Shown here: in pieces, positions 1-11,500 of the stretch | Position numbering within the stretch: position 1 is the stretch's first letter | How the letters are laid out: every line of letters starts with the position of its first letter | From: Diplonema papillatum | Taxonomy: Eukaryota > Euglenozoa > Diplonemea > Diplonemida > Diplonemidae | Reading direction: 5' to 3' | Length of the DNA stretch: 64,000 nt | NCBI GenBank assembly: GCA_030068145.1 | Contig: JAPJBO010000061.1 | Span: 186,001-250,000, forward strand | Notes under the pieces: generated by a model | Told to the model about the DNA's origin: nothing | What the model saw: the letters and a program-made list of their open reading frames with translations, nothing else | Databases searched by the model: none | Program-made: the position numbers and the translations under genes

Positions 1-616
1 ACTCTCTACTTCTACGATTCTGGCAACGCGGCGGGTGTGCGGCGCGTTGAGGGAGAACTGCGTGCCTTCGGTGTCCTGCAGCAGCGCCCAGGCACATCGG
101 ATATACTGGCGGGCCACGACTAGCTTAATTCACAGATCCGGCTTCGGTTTTTACACCAGTACACGCGGTCAACCGTCGCTTGGGCATCCGTCCTTGCATC
201 TGCGTGGCGGGACTCCCTACTTCACGATTCTGGCAACGCGGCGGGTGTGCGGCGCGTTGAGGGAGAACTGCGTGCCTTCGGTGTCCTGCAGCAGCGCCCA
301 GGCAGCGGGCCACGACTAGCTTAATTCACGTCCAGATCCGGCTTTGGTTTTTACACCAGTACACGCGGTCAACCGTAGCTTGGGCATCCGTCCTTGCATC
401 TGCGTGGCGGGACTCCCTACTTCACGATTCTGGCAACGCGGCGGGTGTGCGGCGCGTTGAGGGAGAACTGCGTGCCTTCGGTGTCCTGCAGCAGCGCCCA
501 GGCAGCGGGCCACGACTAGCTTAATTCACGTCCAGATCCGGCTTTGGTTTTTACACCAGTACACGCGGTCAACCGTAGCTTGGGCATCCGTCCTTGCATC
601 TGCGTGGTGGGACTCC
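1..616 (-). repeat. About three tandem copies of a 200-bp unit derived from the COMM gene 3' end
   Basis: The string cgattctggcaacgcgg recurs near 15, 225, 425 and 625, giving spacings of 210, 200 and 200 bp. The rightmost occurrence is the true coding end of the neighbouring COMM-domain exon. The others repeat its last 24 or so codons with the TAG stop, plus about 125 bp of 3' flank. The copies depart from the gene after gcagcagcgcc on the plus strand, where the gene continues as coding sequence and the copies switch to flank. Copy 1 differs slightly at the window edge (tctacgatt). The copies are nearly identical, so the amplification is recent or homogenised. Confidence 0.85.
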
Positions 617-853
617 CTACTTCACGATTCTGGCAACGCGGCGGGTGTGCGGCGCGTTGAGGGAGAACTGCGCGCCTTCGATGTCCTGCAGCAGCGCCTC
701 CGCCGCTTCATGGGAGAGGGTCAGCCACCGGCTGCCGATGCCGCCGTCCTGCGTGGTGTAGCTGATCTTCAGCGAGTACTGCGGCTCGCCGCGTGTTTTC
801 ACATGCATCTGCGAGGTCGGCACCTCGATCCGCCACTCCAAGTCTCGGAACGC
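617..853 (-). CDS. COMM-domain protein (COMMD2-like), terminal exon
   Basis: The minus-strand frame holds 78 codons ending at TAG (617-619). It reads FRDLEWRIEVPTSQ near its start, LTLSHEAAEALLQDIEGAQ in the middle and HTRRVARIVK at the end. This matches the layout of a COMM domain: a conserved W in a D-x-W strand, a hydrophobic strand pair, then a Leu-rich helix. The closing R-R-V-x-R-x-x-K resembles the end of COMMD2. COMMD proteins form the Commander complex, which recycles membrane cargo from endosomes. I place the exon start after ctaccag (854-860), where the open frame upstream becomes lysine-rich and unlike the family. Earlier exons are not visible; the transposon tract begins within 250 bp, so the gene is either interrupted or has a long intron. 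Family call from motifs only. Confidence 0.6.
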   Translation of the reverse strand, partial: AFRDLEWRIEVPTSQMHVKTRGEPQYSLKISYTTQDGGIGSRWLTLSHEAAEALLQDIEGAQFSLNAPHTRRVARIVK

Positions 854-1095
854 CTGGTAGTCAACCACGCGATTCGGGCCCTTTTGCTCCATTTTTTTTT
901 TTTTTTTCGCTTTATCGCCTTCGCTCGTTTCTTTCTGTTTCGGTCTGTGCTCCACGCCCTCACCGACCCCCGCCCTCTGCCAGGTTGCCTTGTTTTCGCG
1001 TGATTTCGCGGGCAAGCGTAGACCGAATGAACCGAAGGGCTTTCACTCGGAAGGGGGTCACCCTCTCCCCTGTCGCTTCCTTTTTTTTTTTTTCC
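854..1095. other. Presumed intron or flank with two T-tracts
   Basis: This stretch holds a 17-bp T run near 891-907 and a 14-bp T run at 1080-1093. The minus frame continues open through it as a Lys-rich string (DKAKKKKKMEQK), which I read as translated A-tract rather than protein. No gene is recognised. Confidence 0.4.
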
Positions 1096-1170
1096 CCCGA
1101 CGACAACTAGTGTCAGACTAGCCTACCCGAAGGCAGTTGATTCCTTTAGGCAAGATTTCTCTACCGGCGG
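1096..1170 (-). repeat. 75-bp dispersed unit, copy 1
   Basis: This 75-bp block is identical or nearly so to 58788-58862. It starts cccgacgacaactagtgtc and ends ctctaccggcgg. Read on the minus strand it runs into an A-tract. It can form small hairpins (GACA-CUAGU-UGUC and GCCUA...UAGGC). Unlike copy 2, no clear target-site duplication flanks it. Confidence 0.75.
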
Positions 1171-1183
1171 AAGTTGTTTGGGT

Positions 1184-1216
1184 TAGGGAGGTCACATTTT
1201 TACCTTACCGGGGAAA
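1184..1216. repeat. Inverted-repeat partner of 14967-15001
   Basis: The sequence gggaggtcacatttttacct continues into an accgggg-aaaat-ccccggt palindrome. Its reverse complement is found at 14967-15001, also followed inward by a palindrome and a C/G homopolymer. The pair brackets the transposase gene and the first satellite. No matching flanking duplication is visible, so it may be either the ends of one element or two dispersed copies in opposite orientation. Confidence 0.55.
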
Positions 1217-1325
1217 ATCCCCGGTGGTGTCAGCCAAAAGGTCGAAGGTCCCCCCCCCCCCCCCCGGTGGGTTTTTTGTTTGAAAACCCACAAAATGTGC
1301 ATCCAACTTTTTTTTTGCCTCATTG

Positions 1326-1400
1326 GACAGTAGCCCAGTCGCAAGATCACCGCCTTCGAGGCCGACGGTGCACGGTTCGAATCCCGCAGCTGGCATTTTT
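1326..1400 (+). repeat. tRNA-like Pol III module (degenerate)
   Basis: It contains an A-box-like tagcccagtcg, a consensus B box ggttcgaatcc and a TTTTT stop after gctggca. The T-arm stem does not pair (only two of five pairs hold) and no acceptor stem closes. I therefore call it a tRNA-derived repeat rather than a tRNA gene. Confidence 0.45.
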
Positions 1401-2492
1401 CTCGAGATCCAATCTTCAATCAATTCCGTCAACCTTGAACTTTTTCCCGGGCGACTGTACAACCTACTGCTGTCGTAGTACTGCTACTCCGTGACGTCAG
1501 TACTGTAGTCCTACAACACCCCAAATCCAGCCTGTCGTTGCATCGAGTCGTCGCTGTCAGTCGGCGCCACCACATTGATGACAATCCCACCTTGACTTTT
1601 TGCACCGCACTTTCTAGCGTTATTTCGTGAGTTTCCCCACCCGGACTCCGCCGACCAAGGAATCCTGGTGTTCATTTTGTCGATAGAAGGCACTCTCGAC
1701 GAGTCTCGTCAAGTCTCGAACCAGCTGAATCGAGGAATCCAGTTGAGCCTTGAGCCTCGAACTTGAGCTTAAATGCCTCCCGTTTCCGTTCCGAATCGAG
1801 GCTCTCGGATTCGGGACGGAAGTTTCATTTGGCAGTAGCTGAGTTAGTAACCGTCATCAAGACATGGGCGTATTCAGTCTGACAGGCATCACACCGTCAT
1901 TCAGTTGCGACCCGGCCTACCGTCGTATCAAGCATTCAAGTCTCATCAACAATCAAGTTTGGATGAACTTCTTCTTCGCAATATTCACGTCATTGGAAGC
2001 TTGCCAGAATGGGAAGTCAGGGAAAGGACGAAGGAGATCCTGATTCAGGACTGAAGAACACGTTGAGTCAGACTCAGAGAGAGCGGTCCGCAGCTGATGA
2101 CACTGTGACACTGACAGTGTCACACAAAAAAAAAAGTGCGCTGACACCACACGCGGCCGATGTCATGGGCCGACATGGGTTGGATGATGGGTCGTCCACT
2201 CCAGACCATGATGGGACAGACGATTCGAGGGAACGTCACAAGGCTACACTATCTATAGGCCGACCAAAGCAGCGACAACGTCAACAATCAGAACTTCTCA
2301 CGGAAGTCAGTTGCAATGGCATGAGACCATCGCTGGTTGGCGTGACGTAGCAGTCTGAGCAGACCTTTTCAACGACGTTTTGCTCGAGAACAGCTTCGAT
2401 GAAGAGATGTGCAGAAAATAGACCCGGGGGTAGTAGGGAAGTTCATAAAACAACGCTGTCACGTCACGTGCGCACGCTCATTCGAAATCCTG
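1401..2492. other. Downstream flank of the transposase gene, no gene recognised
   Basis: The stretch from 1690 to 1830 has a loose repetition of tctcgaa and gtcaag words. Short frames around 2009-2350 lack family features. The long transposase frame ends at 2493. I see no terminal inverted repeat directly next to it. Confidence 0.4.
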
Positions 2493-5400
2493 TCACTCGG
2501 AGTCCTGACTCTGGCCCTGAGTCTGGGAGTCGGCAGGGTCGGTCTTCGGGACATGGAACCTTGCGTCAGGTTGTGCCTCCAACTCTTGGAGCAACCCCAC
2601 AACTCTGTCCCATGCCGCGAGAAGGCAGCTTACCACCAGACCCTTTTCTGTCCCGACGACGTTGTTGGGAAGTTCAACGCTCGCTTTCCTTGCCAAACCA
2701 CACAACTGCGGCTTTGTCCAAAGCGAGAGCCGTGCTTCCCTACCCTTGTCGGTGTCCGGTGCCTGCTTCGCGATGCGGACGTGGGCGCGCCACAAAGGAA
2801 GTTTCGACTTCGTAGCTGCTGTTGTGGACACGAGGTTGGCGTGGTGGAGGCGGTAGTGCCGGTGGACATCCGCGTCGTTGAGGCACAATTTTTTGCAGTT
2901 GGTGGTTGGACAGCGCCACCTGTGCTCATTGCCCTTGAGCGAAGGCCGAAAGAAGTCCGTCGGAACTTCGAAGTGGACCCTTTCACGGAGCTGATTGAAG
3001 CTCAGGTAGTGCCCCCTCTCCCCGGGTCTTGGGACGTCGGTGTCCTTCTCGTCGGTACCCTGAGGCTCCAAGTTCTCGTTGCCGCTGTCTTCGTCGGTAT
3101 CGACACCGCTAGCCTGGGTGAGCTCCGCCGCGTCGCTTCGGCCCGAAGATTCGCCGAAAGGATGGGCGTCTTCCTGCGACGGAGGCGCTGGGTGCTGGGA
3201 AGCCGGATGCAGCGACGCGTGTGCGCTGTCGGGCTCGTTCTCCGGAATGGGGGTGTAGAACAACCCCGAGGTCGTTTCCTGCATTGACCTGTGCAGAAAG
3301 AACGGTGCACGCAGCGGAGGGATGCTCTTGCAATGCGCACACTCCCTTGTTGCGTTCGGGCCCTCGCACCGCCGGAAGATCACAATGTTCTTCCTTCGGT
3401 CCATGTGACGACACATGAGGCGGTACTCTGGCATGATTGCAGCCAGGTCCGGGTCATCATTGATGACCTTTCTCGACGACGAGAGAAACCGCTGCAGGTC
3501 CTCGTAGTCCGTGTAGATCCGCCGACGGCGGTCATACACAGGAGCCGCAGCCGAGGCGGCAACAGCGAGACAGGCAGCGACTGCGGCTCGGATGCTGCTG
3601 GGTGGTGAGTCGCATTTTTCAACCACCGAGGCCAGCGTCGTCATCAAAGACGCCACCACAGAAGCAAGGACAACAGCAGGTGGACTGGGAGCGCCCTTCT
3701 TGCTTTTCCTCCCCTTCTGTCGTACCTCCGGAGGAGCAGCCCAATCAGTCGGTGCAACGGCGGTGCACTTGAAGGTCAGGCGCTCCGTGTCGAAGGTGAA
3801 CCTGGAACTCATCGCCTCCATGGCTGTGGAGTGCATCTTCCTGTCCTCGTGCTGCGTGGACTTTGGAGCCGATCCGAATGTGCAACCTGACAGCTTTTTG
3901 GACAAGTGCGACATTGCCCTTTCGACGGGGTTGTACGCACTGTGCCCAGCTGCGTACGTGACGCACACCAGCGCATCGAGACGAAAGTCCCGAAACAACC
4001 GCCACAAAGAGAAGGCGGTTGTCATCGAGGACGGGGCGTAGTCGCAGGCGTTGTCCGAAATTACGCAAACGACGGGCGGAACGCACACCCTTTCCATCAA
4101 CACGACCCGAGTGTCGTTGACGTTTGTCTGGCTGTTCGTGCGGGAGTACTTGGTCGACCGCAGGAAGATCCGGACAGGCCCATTCCGGGGGTAGGGAAAA
4201 TGGAGACGATTGCGGGCGTCTCCAGTTGCGTTGTTCCTCGAGAGGCTCAGCTCCGCAGGATCGGGGACCAACTCCAGCACACAGACCGGCTTGACACCTG
4301 CCCCGGTCACGAAGCTGTGATCCGGGACCTGAGGCTTGCGAGGTTGGTTGTCTGCAGCTCCTTCGGGGTCAACACGGTAGTACGTCTTTGTGTTGATGTT
4401 CTTGTTAACAGCAACAGCCCCCAAAGGAACGATGCACTTCGCATCGACGCTGAGGACCATTGCTTCATCGCGTGGACCAGAAGTGGTCAGGTTAGCGGAA
4501 GCGTTGGCGAACATGGCTGCCTCGACCACCAACCGCACCTGGGACCTGCAGAAGTGATCGTCAACATGATCATCCCGCCCCGTGTCCTCGTGCCCTTCGA
4601 GCCGGACGTCGAAGAAGTCGAGGTAACTCGACGCAGCTTTGCGGCCAGCATTCGGCGCCTTGAATAAGCGCCGCAAGCAAGAATCCGACAAAGCGAAGCC
4701 TTCAGCTTCGAGGAGGCGGTGAAGCTCGGTCGGCGTACACCCCGCCTTCAGCTCAGATTCCCTTCGCCGCGCGTGGCTCTGGGCGGAGTATCCAGAAAGC
4801 AAGAGACGGATGCGATCAACAAGAGCAGGGTACTTCTCTGTGATCTTCTTCCGTCCCGCTGACCGCCGTTCGAGTTTTGGGAGCGGCTCCCGCAGCTCGT
4901 CTGTCAGATCGCTGACATCCAGGTAGCTGGCACAGTTGATGACGACAGAGTGTGTCATGCAAAGCACCAGCACCGGTGCCAGGGCCGAAAACTCGACCGC
5001 GAATCCGACAAGCTGCTTCCTGGAGAAGCCCTGGAGCAAGTCGTCCAGCACAACGCTCTTGTTCCGGTGCACGTGCAACAGAACATTCCTCACCTGGTAG
5101 TTTTCCAGGCCGGCAATGAGGGTGCACGGCTTTCGCGACTGCGCAATGACCCGCACTGCGCTCAGCGTGCCCTCCCACGTAGGATACCCTTTCAGGCTAC
5201 CAACATCCCCAACCTTTGCGTTGAAGGAAGTCCAGATGGTGGGCTCTTCACCCACGGTGCCATCGAGTTCGGCCTCGGCCTGGTCGAAGAGCTGCGTCCT
5301 TTGGACCCGTTTCCGGTAATCCCTCTTCTTGCAGCACCTATCCAGAAAGGATATGGTGTTGTCTGCAGCTTTTGCCACAACGCCGGAGTTCACAGCAGAG

Positions 5401-7922
5401 AAGTGTTTCCCCCACCCTCTGGCGTCGTCATCCCGCTCCAAGGATGCATCAATGGCAGACGGAGGGAGGAGACCCTCGAAAGCACCGCAGACAGTCTTCC
5501 TCAACGACTCCATCTTCGCGTGGCCGTCGCTAAGGGCTACATCGCCGGCACCTAAAAAGCCTTGCGTGTACCGTTCGTAGGCTGCTGTGGCCTCTGCCAG
5601 TTTGCCGCGGAGCATGAACAGGATCCTGACGATCGATTCCCGATGCTCGGGGAGGAGCCGATCCTCGACTTCGAGCTCAGGCCAGTCGCCCACATCACCT
5701 TCCGCATCACCAACAGTCCCCTCTGACGAGCACTCGTCAGGAGGAAGGGAAGCAGCCTCGCTGAGCACGTCTTCGAAGCGGATCTCGCTTTCGTCGCTCT
5801 CTGAGTCTGACCCCACAGGCGTTGTGCCTGACGGCCGGCCTTCCGTCGCAACCACGTGAATGGGCTGCAGGTACTTCAGCATGCTGTTCTGCGAGTTGGC
5901 CATGCGAAGCACCTTCTTCTCTCGGTCGGTGCCGAGGGTTTTCTTTGCTTCCGCCCGGGCGGCATTCCGTGTCTTCCCTAACACCATGAAAGCCGTCTCA
6001 AGGGCAGAGAAAGCGTTTTTGGCCTCGGCGGAGGCATTCTGTTCCTCCTGGTGTGCCTCGTCATGTTCACTCTTCAAAACTTCGAGCTTCTCCAAGCGCT
6101 CCGCTCGCCCGAGGCATTTCCACGCGTTGTACTTGACCTTCAACTCGCGGTTCACATACCCAACACCCTTTCCGAGCTTCTGTATGCTGTTCCAAAGCTC
6201 CAACTTCTCTCGGGAGCACAAAACGGAGACAGTGTGCGGTTGACTCGCGGAGGACGTGTTGGGATCGGCCGCTGGGGTTGTCACAGCCGAGGCAGCGTGA
6301 GGTTGAGCAGCGGGCGACGAGGAGGACGCAGTCAAGTCTGTGGCTGAAACGCGTCGAGGCGGGGGCACTGCTGCAGGAGAGTCCCGTCTCTTCCTTTTGG
6401 CAGCCCGGGACGAAACGGGGGCAGTGTGTGTTTGACCTTCAGGGCCCGAGGAGGATGTTGAGGGGTTGGCGGTCGGGGTTGTCGCAGGAGGTTGAGCCGC
6501 GCGGGACAAGGGGGACTCAGTCAACTCCGCCACGCGGTTGGCCAGTGTGGCCATCGTGGCTTCCAGAGCCGCCAGCCGCTCGCTCGACACCGAGTCGGCG
6601 TTCAGTTCTCGCCTTGGCATCGCAGTCAGATGCTGCTGATGGCCAGCGCTGGCATCGGTTGTATCGGCGATATGATCTCGCGCAGCATCTGCCCTGCGAG
6701 TCGATCTGCCGTCCAGGGTGTTTGACTCCTGATCGGCTGGAGCTATGGCGTTGAATTGTGGCGGAGGCGGGGGCATTGCTGCTTCAGCAGGGCAGTCCCT
6801 TCTCTTCCTTTTGCCAGTCAAAGCTGTGTGCAGTTGAGAAACTGCGTCGTCCGTTGGCGTTGTCGCTGTAGGCTGCGCGGGGCACGAGGAAGACCCGGTC
6901 AAGTCGGCAAACTCTGTCACGATGCCAGTATCGGCGTCGATGACGCACTTGTCCCCGGTGGTTGCCTCGAGCCCCATCTGTTTGACCAGATCTGGATTCA
7001 TGCGCAGTGCAAAGTTCTTCGGCAGGTACACGTAAATGTAGTGCCCTGTTCCGCTGGGCCCGCGCGACGACGGCAAGAACACGATGTTCTGCTCAAACCG
7101 ATCTCTTCCGCTTCCCCCCAAGCACAATCGGAAGAGTTCCCAGCTGTGGAGGAACCCTATGCGGTGTTTCGCGGCAAATGCCTGGACTGCCGTTGTCCCC
7201 AGCCCGTCGGTGGCGCACGTCTCCAAGGTGGTGCCGTACTCCAGCGCGCACTCACGCAGCATATCCTTGCTGACTGCTGCAGGGGGTAGGTGATGCACGG
7301 CCATCACGCTCGCGTACAGAGCGCAAGTCAACCCCTCCTGCACCGTGTTCAACCAGGTCACCAACGTAGTTGCTGTCGACAGACAAGCAACCAGTCGGTG
7401 AGAGAAGAACTGGCCCCACCCAGACGACGAGTCAGCAACAACCGCGGTGAGGCTCAGCGGTTCTTGCTGGGTTGAAGTGTCTCCCATCGCTTCCAGTTGC
7501 TCAACCAAGGTGAGCTCCATGACACCTTCTTCGACTTGCTCCGTGGCGTCATTCTCTGATCCCTTGTCCACGGTGAGCTCCATGACAGCTTCTGCGACTT
7601 GCTCCGTGGCGTCACTATCCGATGGTCCCTTATCCGGAGAAGCGACCTGTGTGTGCTCCGGACAGTTGATGCATATAAAGCGTCTTCGCCCTTGACCTCT
7701 TCCCACATCCGTCGTGGCATACAGCCCTCTTCTCTTCAGCTCTTTTGCTACGAACATCTGGTAGCCCTTGCTGCGACAACCTCCAAACTCCTCCCAAGTC
7801 TTTCTGCAAACCACTAACCGTCCACTAGTCGCCTCGTTCACGAAAGTGGTGCACGACGTCTCCTGCCGCATCATGGCACTCACCAACTCGGACTCGCTGT
7901 TCTGACATGGCGACGACATCAC
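2493..7922 (-). CDS. Large DDE transposase-like protein with protease-like and zinc-finger regions
   Basis: A single uninterrupted frame of 1809 codons. A DDE-type catalytic triad can be read as D1160 (VLSVDAKCIV), D1290 (VISDNACDY) and E1334 (HSAYNPVERAMSHL), spaced 129 and 43 residues apart. The preceding region (about 1045-1100) looks like a helical DNA-binding segment. Near the N-terminus, C200 (EGLTCALYAS), H294 (GTGHYIYVY) and D329 (KCVIDADTG) are placed as in papain-fold peptidases such as OTU or Ulp1; this is weaker. Two proline-rich linkers carry KRKRRD basic motifs, likely nuclear signals. A coiled segment lies near 600-720. A C2H2-type finger (CPTTNC, then HRHYRLHH) sits near 1665-1690. 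The gene lies 0.65 kb from a 6.1-kb satellite. An intact frame of this length suggests recent activity. The transposon superfamily is not recognised. Confidence 0.7.
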   Translation of the reverse strand: MMSSPCQNSESELVSAMMRQETSCTTFVNEATSGRLVVCRKTWEEFGGCRSKGYQMFVAKELKRRGLYATTDVGRGQGRRRFICINCPEHTQVASPDKGPSDSDATEQVAEAVMELTVDKGSENDATEQVEEGVMELTLVEQLEAMGDTSTQQEPLSLTAVVADSSSGWGQFFSHRLVACLSTATTLVTWLNTVQEGLTCALYASVMAVHHLPPAAVSKDMLRECALEYGTTLETCATDGLGTTAVQAFAAKHRIGFLHSWELFRLCLGGSGRDRFEQNIVFLPSSRGPSGTGHYIYVYLPKNFALRMNPDLVKQMGLEATTGDKCVIDADTGIVTEFADLTGSSSCPAQPTATTPTDDAVSQLHTALTGKRKRRDCPAEAAMPPPPPQFNAIAPADQESNTLDGRSTRRADAARDHIADTTDASAGHQQHLTAMPRRELNADSVSSERLAALEATMATLANRVAELTESPLSRAAQPPATTPTANPSTSSSGPEGQTHTAPVSSRAAKRKRRDSPAAVPPPRRVSATDLTASSSSPAAQPHAASAVTTPAADPNTSSASQPHTVSVLCSREKLELWNSIQKLGKGVGYVNRELKVKYNAWKCLGRAERLEKLEVLKSEHDEAHQEEQNASAEAKNAFSALETAFMVLGKTRNAARAEAKKTLGTDREKKVLRMANSQNSMLKYLQPIHVVATEGRPSGTTPVGSDSESDESEIRFEDVLSEAASLPPDECSSEGTVGDAEGDVGDWPELEVEDRLLPEHRESIVRILFMLRGKLAEATAAYERYTQGFLGAGDVALSDGHAKMESLRKTVCGAFEGLLPPSAIDASLERDDDARGWGKHFSAVNSGVVAKAADNTISFLDRCCKKRDYRKRVQRTQLFDQAEAELDGTVGEEPTIWTSFNAKVGDVGSLKGYPTWEGTLSAVRVIAQSRKPCTLIAGLENYQVRNVLLHVHRNKSVVLDDLLQGFSRKQLVGFAVEFSALAPVLVLCMTHSVVINCASYLDVSDLTDELREPLPKLERRSAGRKKITEKYPALVDRIRLLLSGYSAQSHARRRESELKAGCTPTELHRLLEAEGFALSDSCLRRLFKAPNAGRKAASSYLDFFDVRLEGHEDTGRDDHVDDHFCRSQVRLVVEAAMFANASANLTTSGPRDEAMVLSVDAKCIVPLGAVAVNKNINTKTYYRVDPEGAADNQPRKPQVPDHSFVTGAGVKPVCVLELVPDPAELSLSRNNATGDARNRLHFPYPRNGPVRIFLRSTKYSRTNSQTNVNDTRVVLMERVCVPPVVCVISDNACDYAPSSMTTAFSLWRLFRDFRLDALVCVTYAAGHSAYNPVERAMSHLSKKLSGCTFGSAPKSTQHEDRKMHSTAMEAMSSRFTFDTERLTFKCTAVAPTDWAAPPEVRQKGRKSKKGAPSPPAVVLASVVASLMTTLASVVEKCDSPPSSIRAAVAACLAVAASAAAPVYDRRRRIYTDYEDLQRFLSSSRKVINDDPDLAAIMPEYRLMCRHMDRRKNIVIFRRCEGPNATRECAHCKSIPPLRAPFFLHRSMQETTSGLFYTPIPENEPDSAHASLHPASQHPAPPSQEDAHPFGESSGRSDAAELTQASGVDTDEDSGNENLEPQGTDEKDTDVPRPGERGHYLSFNQLRERVHFEVPTDFFRPSLKGNEHRWRCPTTNCKKLCLNDADVHRHYRLHHANLVSTTAATKSKLPLWRAHVRIAKQAPDTDKGREARLSLWTKPQLCGLARKASVELPNNVVGTEKGLVVSCLLAAWDRVVGLLQELEAQPDARFHVPKTDPADSQTQGQSQDSE

Positions 7923-8570
7923 GTTAACCTCAACTTCTGTCTAGACCCTGTTTCGATTTCGGAATAAAAGAGTTCTCACGCTACAGAAACGACAATCCAT
8001 CAATATGTTCCGCGCTACCCGCGCTACCGTACGCAACCTTGGAAAGCTACATTTCCTTTTCCACACGCAACCCGACCAGAATTCTCCTTATGATGCTACA
8101 CTTCCTTTTCCAGACGAAACCCGACCAGAATTCTTCCGATGAAACTCGACCAGATGACACTCACTATTTTTGAACCGTGGAAGGTTATCACATCATTATC
8201 GACTACTGCCAGCTTTGCGCTGACCGGCCTCTTCGTTTGTGAGCAGAGAACTAAAGGATGGAGGAACTACGAATGACGACTGGGTGCTTTGGCACAACGG
8301 GAGCAAGTCAAACATCAGCACCGGTTCTCTAGACATCTTCTTCCGCATTGGCCCATTTTCGATCTCTCAACGTGCACAACGTAACTCAGTTGGAGATCCG
8401 ACTCCTCCGTGATTATCATGGAACAACTTGACGACCGAATTGCAGGCCTCCTGCTTCGCCTACCTCTTCAAAGGGCCGGGACACCTCATCAAAGCTAAGA
8501 CTGTACCTGTTTTGGGGGCTGTGCGTTGGAAACCCCTCCTCGATGGTGAGCAGACCTCAATGATCACCGC
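7923..8570. other. Upstream flank of the transposase gene with a 50-bp direct repeat
   Basis: Two direct copies of a roughly 50-bp unit lie at 8049-8098 and 8099-8148; both contain ttccttttcca, then acccgaccagaattct. A third partial copy follows (gaaactcgaccagatgac). No other gene or promoter motif is clear. Decayed satellite units (cctcaatgatcacc, gatggtgag) appear from about 8540. Confidence 0.5.
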
Positions 8571-11500
8571 AAAATGCGGTGGAAGACCTTACCATTGATG
8601 GGGACACCTCAAAATGCGGTGGAAACACCTTACCCTTGATGGGGACACCTCAAAACGCGGTGGAAACACCTTACCATTGATGGGGACACCTCAAAATGCG
8701 GTGGAAACACTTTACCCTTGATGGGGACACCTCAAAACGTGGTGGAAACACCTTACCATTGATGGGGACACCTCAAAATGCGGTGGAAACACCTTACCCT
8801 TGATGGGGACACCTCAAAATGCGGTGGAAACACCTTACCCTTGATGGGGACACCTCAAAATGCGGTGGAAACACCTTACCCTTGATGGGGACACCTCAAA
8901 ATGCGGTGGAAACACCTTACCCTTGATGGGGACACCTCAAAATGCGGTGGAAACACCTTACCCTTGATGGGGACACCTCAAAATGCGGTGGAAACACCTT
9001 ACCCTTGATGGGGACACCTCAAAATGCGGTGGAAACACCTTACCCTTGATGGGGACACCTCAAAATGCGGTGGAAACACCTTACCCTTGATGGGGACACC
9101 TCAAAATGCGGTGGAAACACCTTACCCTTGATGGGGACACCTCAAAATGCGGTGGAAACACCTTACCCTTGATGGGGACACCTCAAAATGCGGTGGAAAC
9201 ACCTTACCCTTGATGGGGACACCTCAAAATGCGGTGGAAACACCTTACCCTTGATGGGGACACCTCAAAATGCGGTGGAAACACCTTACCCTTGATGGGG
9301 ACACCTCAAAATGCGGTGGAAACACCTTACCATTGATGGGGACACCTCAAAATGCGGTGGAAACACCTTACCCTTGATGGGGACACCTCAAAATGCGGTG
9401 GAAACACCTTACCCTTGATGGGGACACCTCAAAATGCGGTGGAAACACCTTACCCTTGATGGGGACACCTCAAAATGCGGTGGAAACACCTTACCCTTGA
9501 TGGGGACACCTCAAAATGCGGTGGAAACACCTTACCCTTGATGGGGACACCTCAAAATGCGGTGGAAACACCTTACCCTTGATGGGGACACCTCAAAATG
9601 CGGTGGAAACACCTTACCCTTGATGGGGACACCTCAAAATGCGGTGGAAACACCTTACCCTTGATGGGGACACCTCAAAATGCGGTGGAAACACCTTACC
9701 CTTGATGGGGACACCTCAAAATGCGGTGGAAACACCTTACCCTTGATGGGGACACCTCAAAATGCGGTGGAAACACCTTACCCTTGATGGGGACACCTCA
9801 AAATGCGGTGGAAACACCTTACCCTTGATGGGGACACCTCAAAATGCGGTGGAAACACCTTACCCTTGATGGGGACACCTCAAAATGCGGTGGAAACACC
9901 TTACCCTTGATGGGGACACCTCAAAATGCGGTGGAAACACCTTACCCTTGATGGGGACACCTCAAAATGCGGTGGAAACACTTTACCCTTGATGGGGACA
10001 CCTCAAAATGCGGTGGAAACACCTTACCATTGATGGGGACACCTCAAAATGCGGTGGAAACACCTTACCCTTGATGGGGACACCTCAAAATGCGGTGGAA
10101 ACACCTTACCCTTGATGGGGACACCTCAAAATGCGGTGGAAACACTTTACCCTTGATGGGGACACCTCAAAATGCGGTGGAAACACCTTACCCTTGATGG
10201 GGACACCTCAAAATGCGGTGGAAACACCTTACCCTTGATGGGGACACCTCAAAATGCGGTGGAAACACCTTACCCTTGATGGGGACACCTCAAAATGCGG
10301 TGGAAACACCTTACCCTTGATGGGGACACCTCAAAATGCGGTGGAAACACCTTACCCTTGATGGGGACACCTCAAAATGCGGTGGAAACACCTTACCCTT
10401 GATGGGGACACCTCAAAATGCGGTGGAAACACCTTACCCTTGATGGGGACACCTCAAAATGCGGTGGAAACACTTTACCCTTGATGGGGACACCTCAAAA
10501 TGCGGTGGAAACACCTTACCATTGATGGGGACACCTCAAAATGCGGTGGAAACACCTTACCCTTGATGGGGACACCTCAAAATGCGGTGGAAACACCTTA
10601 CCCTTGATGGGGACACCTCAAAATGCGGTGGAAACACCTTACCCTTGATGGGGACACCTCAAAATGCGGTGGAAACACTTTACCCTTGATGGGGACACCT
10701 CAAAATGCGGTGGAAACACCTTACCCTTGATGGGGACACCTCAAAATGCGGTGGAAACACCTTACCCTTGATGGGGACACCTCAAAATGCGGTGGAAACA
10801 CCTTACCCTTGATGGGGACACCTCAAAATGCGGTGGAAACACTTTACCCTTGATGGGGACACCTCAAAATGCGGTGGAAACACCTTACCCTTGATGGGGA
10901 CACCTCAAAATGCGGTGGAAACACCTTACCCTTGATGGGGACACCTCAAAATGCGGTGGAAACACCTTACCCTTGATGGGGACACCTCAAAATGCGGTGG
11001 AAACACCTTACCCTTGATGGGGACACCTCAAAATGCGGTGGAAACACCTTACCCTTGATGGGGACACCTCAAAATGCGGTGGAAACACCTTACCCTTGAT
11101 GGGGACACCTCAAAATGCGGTGGAAACACCTTACCCTTGATGGGGACACCTCAAAATGCGGTGGAAACACCTTACCCTTGATGGGGACACCTCAAAATGC
11201 GGTGGAAACACCTTACCCTTGATGGGGACACCTCAAAATGCGGTGGAAACACCTTACCCTTGATGGGGACACCTCAAAATGCGGTGGAAACACCTTACCC
11301 TTGATGGGGACACCTCAAAATGCGGTGGAAACACCTTACCCTTGATGGGGACACCTCAAAATGCGGTGGAAACACCTTACCCTTGATGGGGACACCTCAA
11401 AATGCGGTGGAAACACCTTACCCTTGATGGGGACACCTCAAAATGCGGTGGAAACACCTTACCATTGATGGGGACACCTCAAAATGCGGTGGAAACACTT

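Noticed and set aside
2409..3287. 292-codon plus-strand frame
   Set aside because: Antisense shadow of the C-terminal third of the transposase, with no features of its own.
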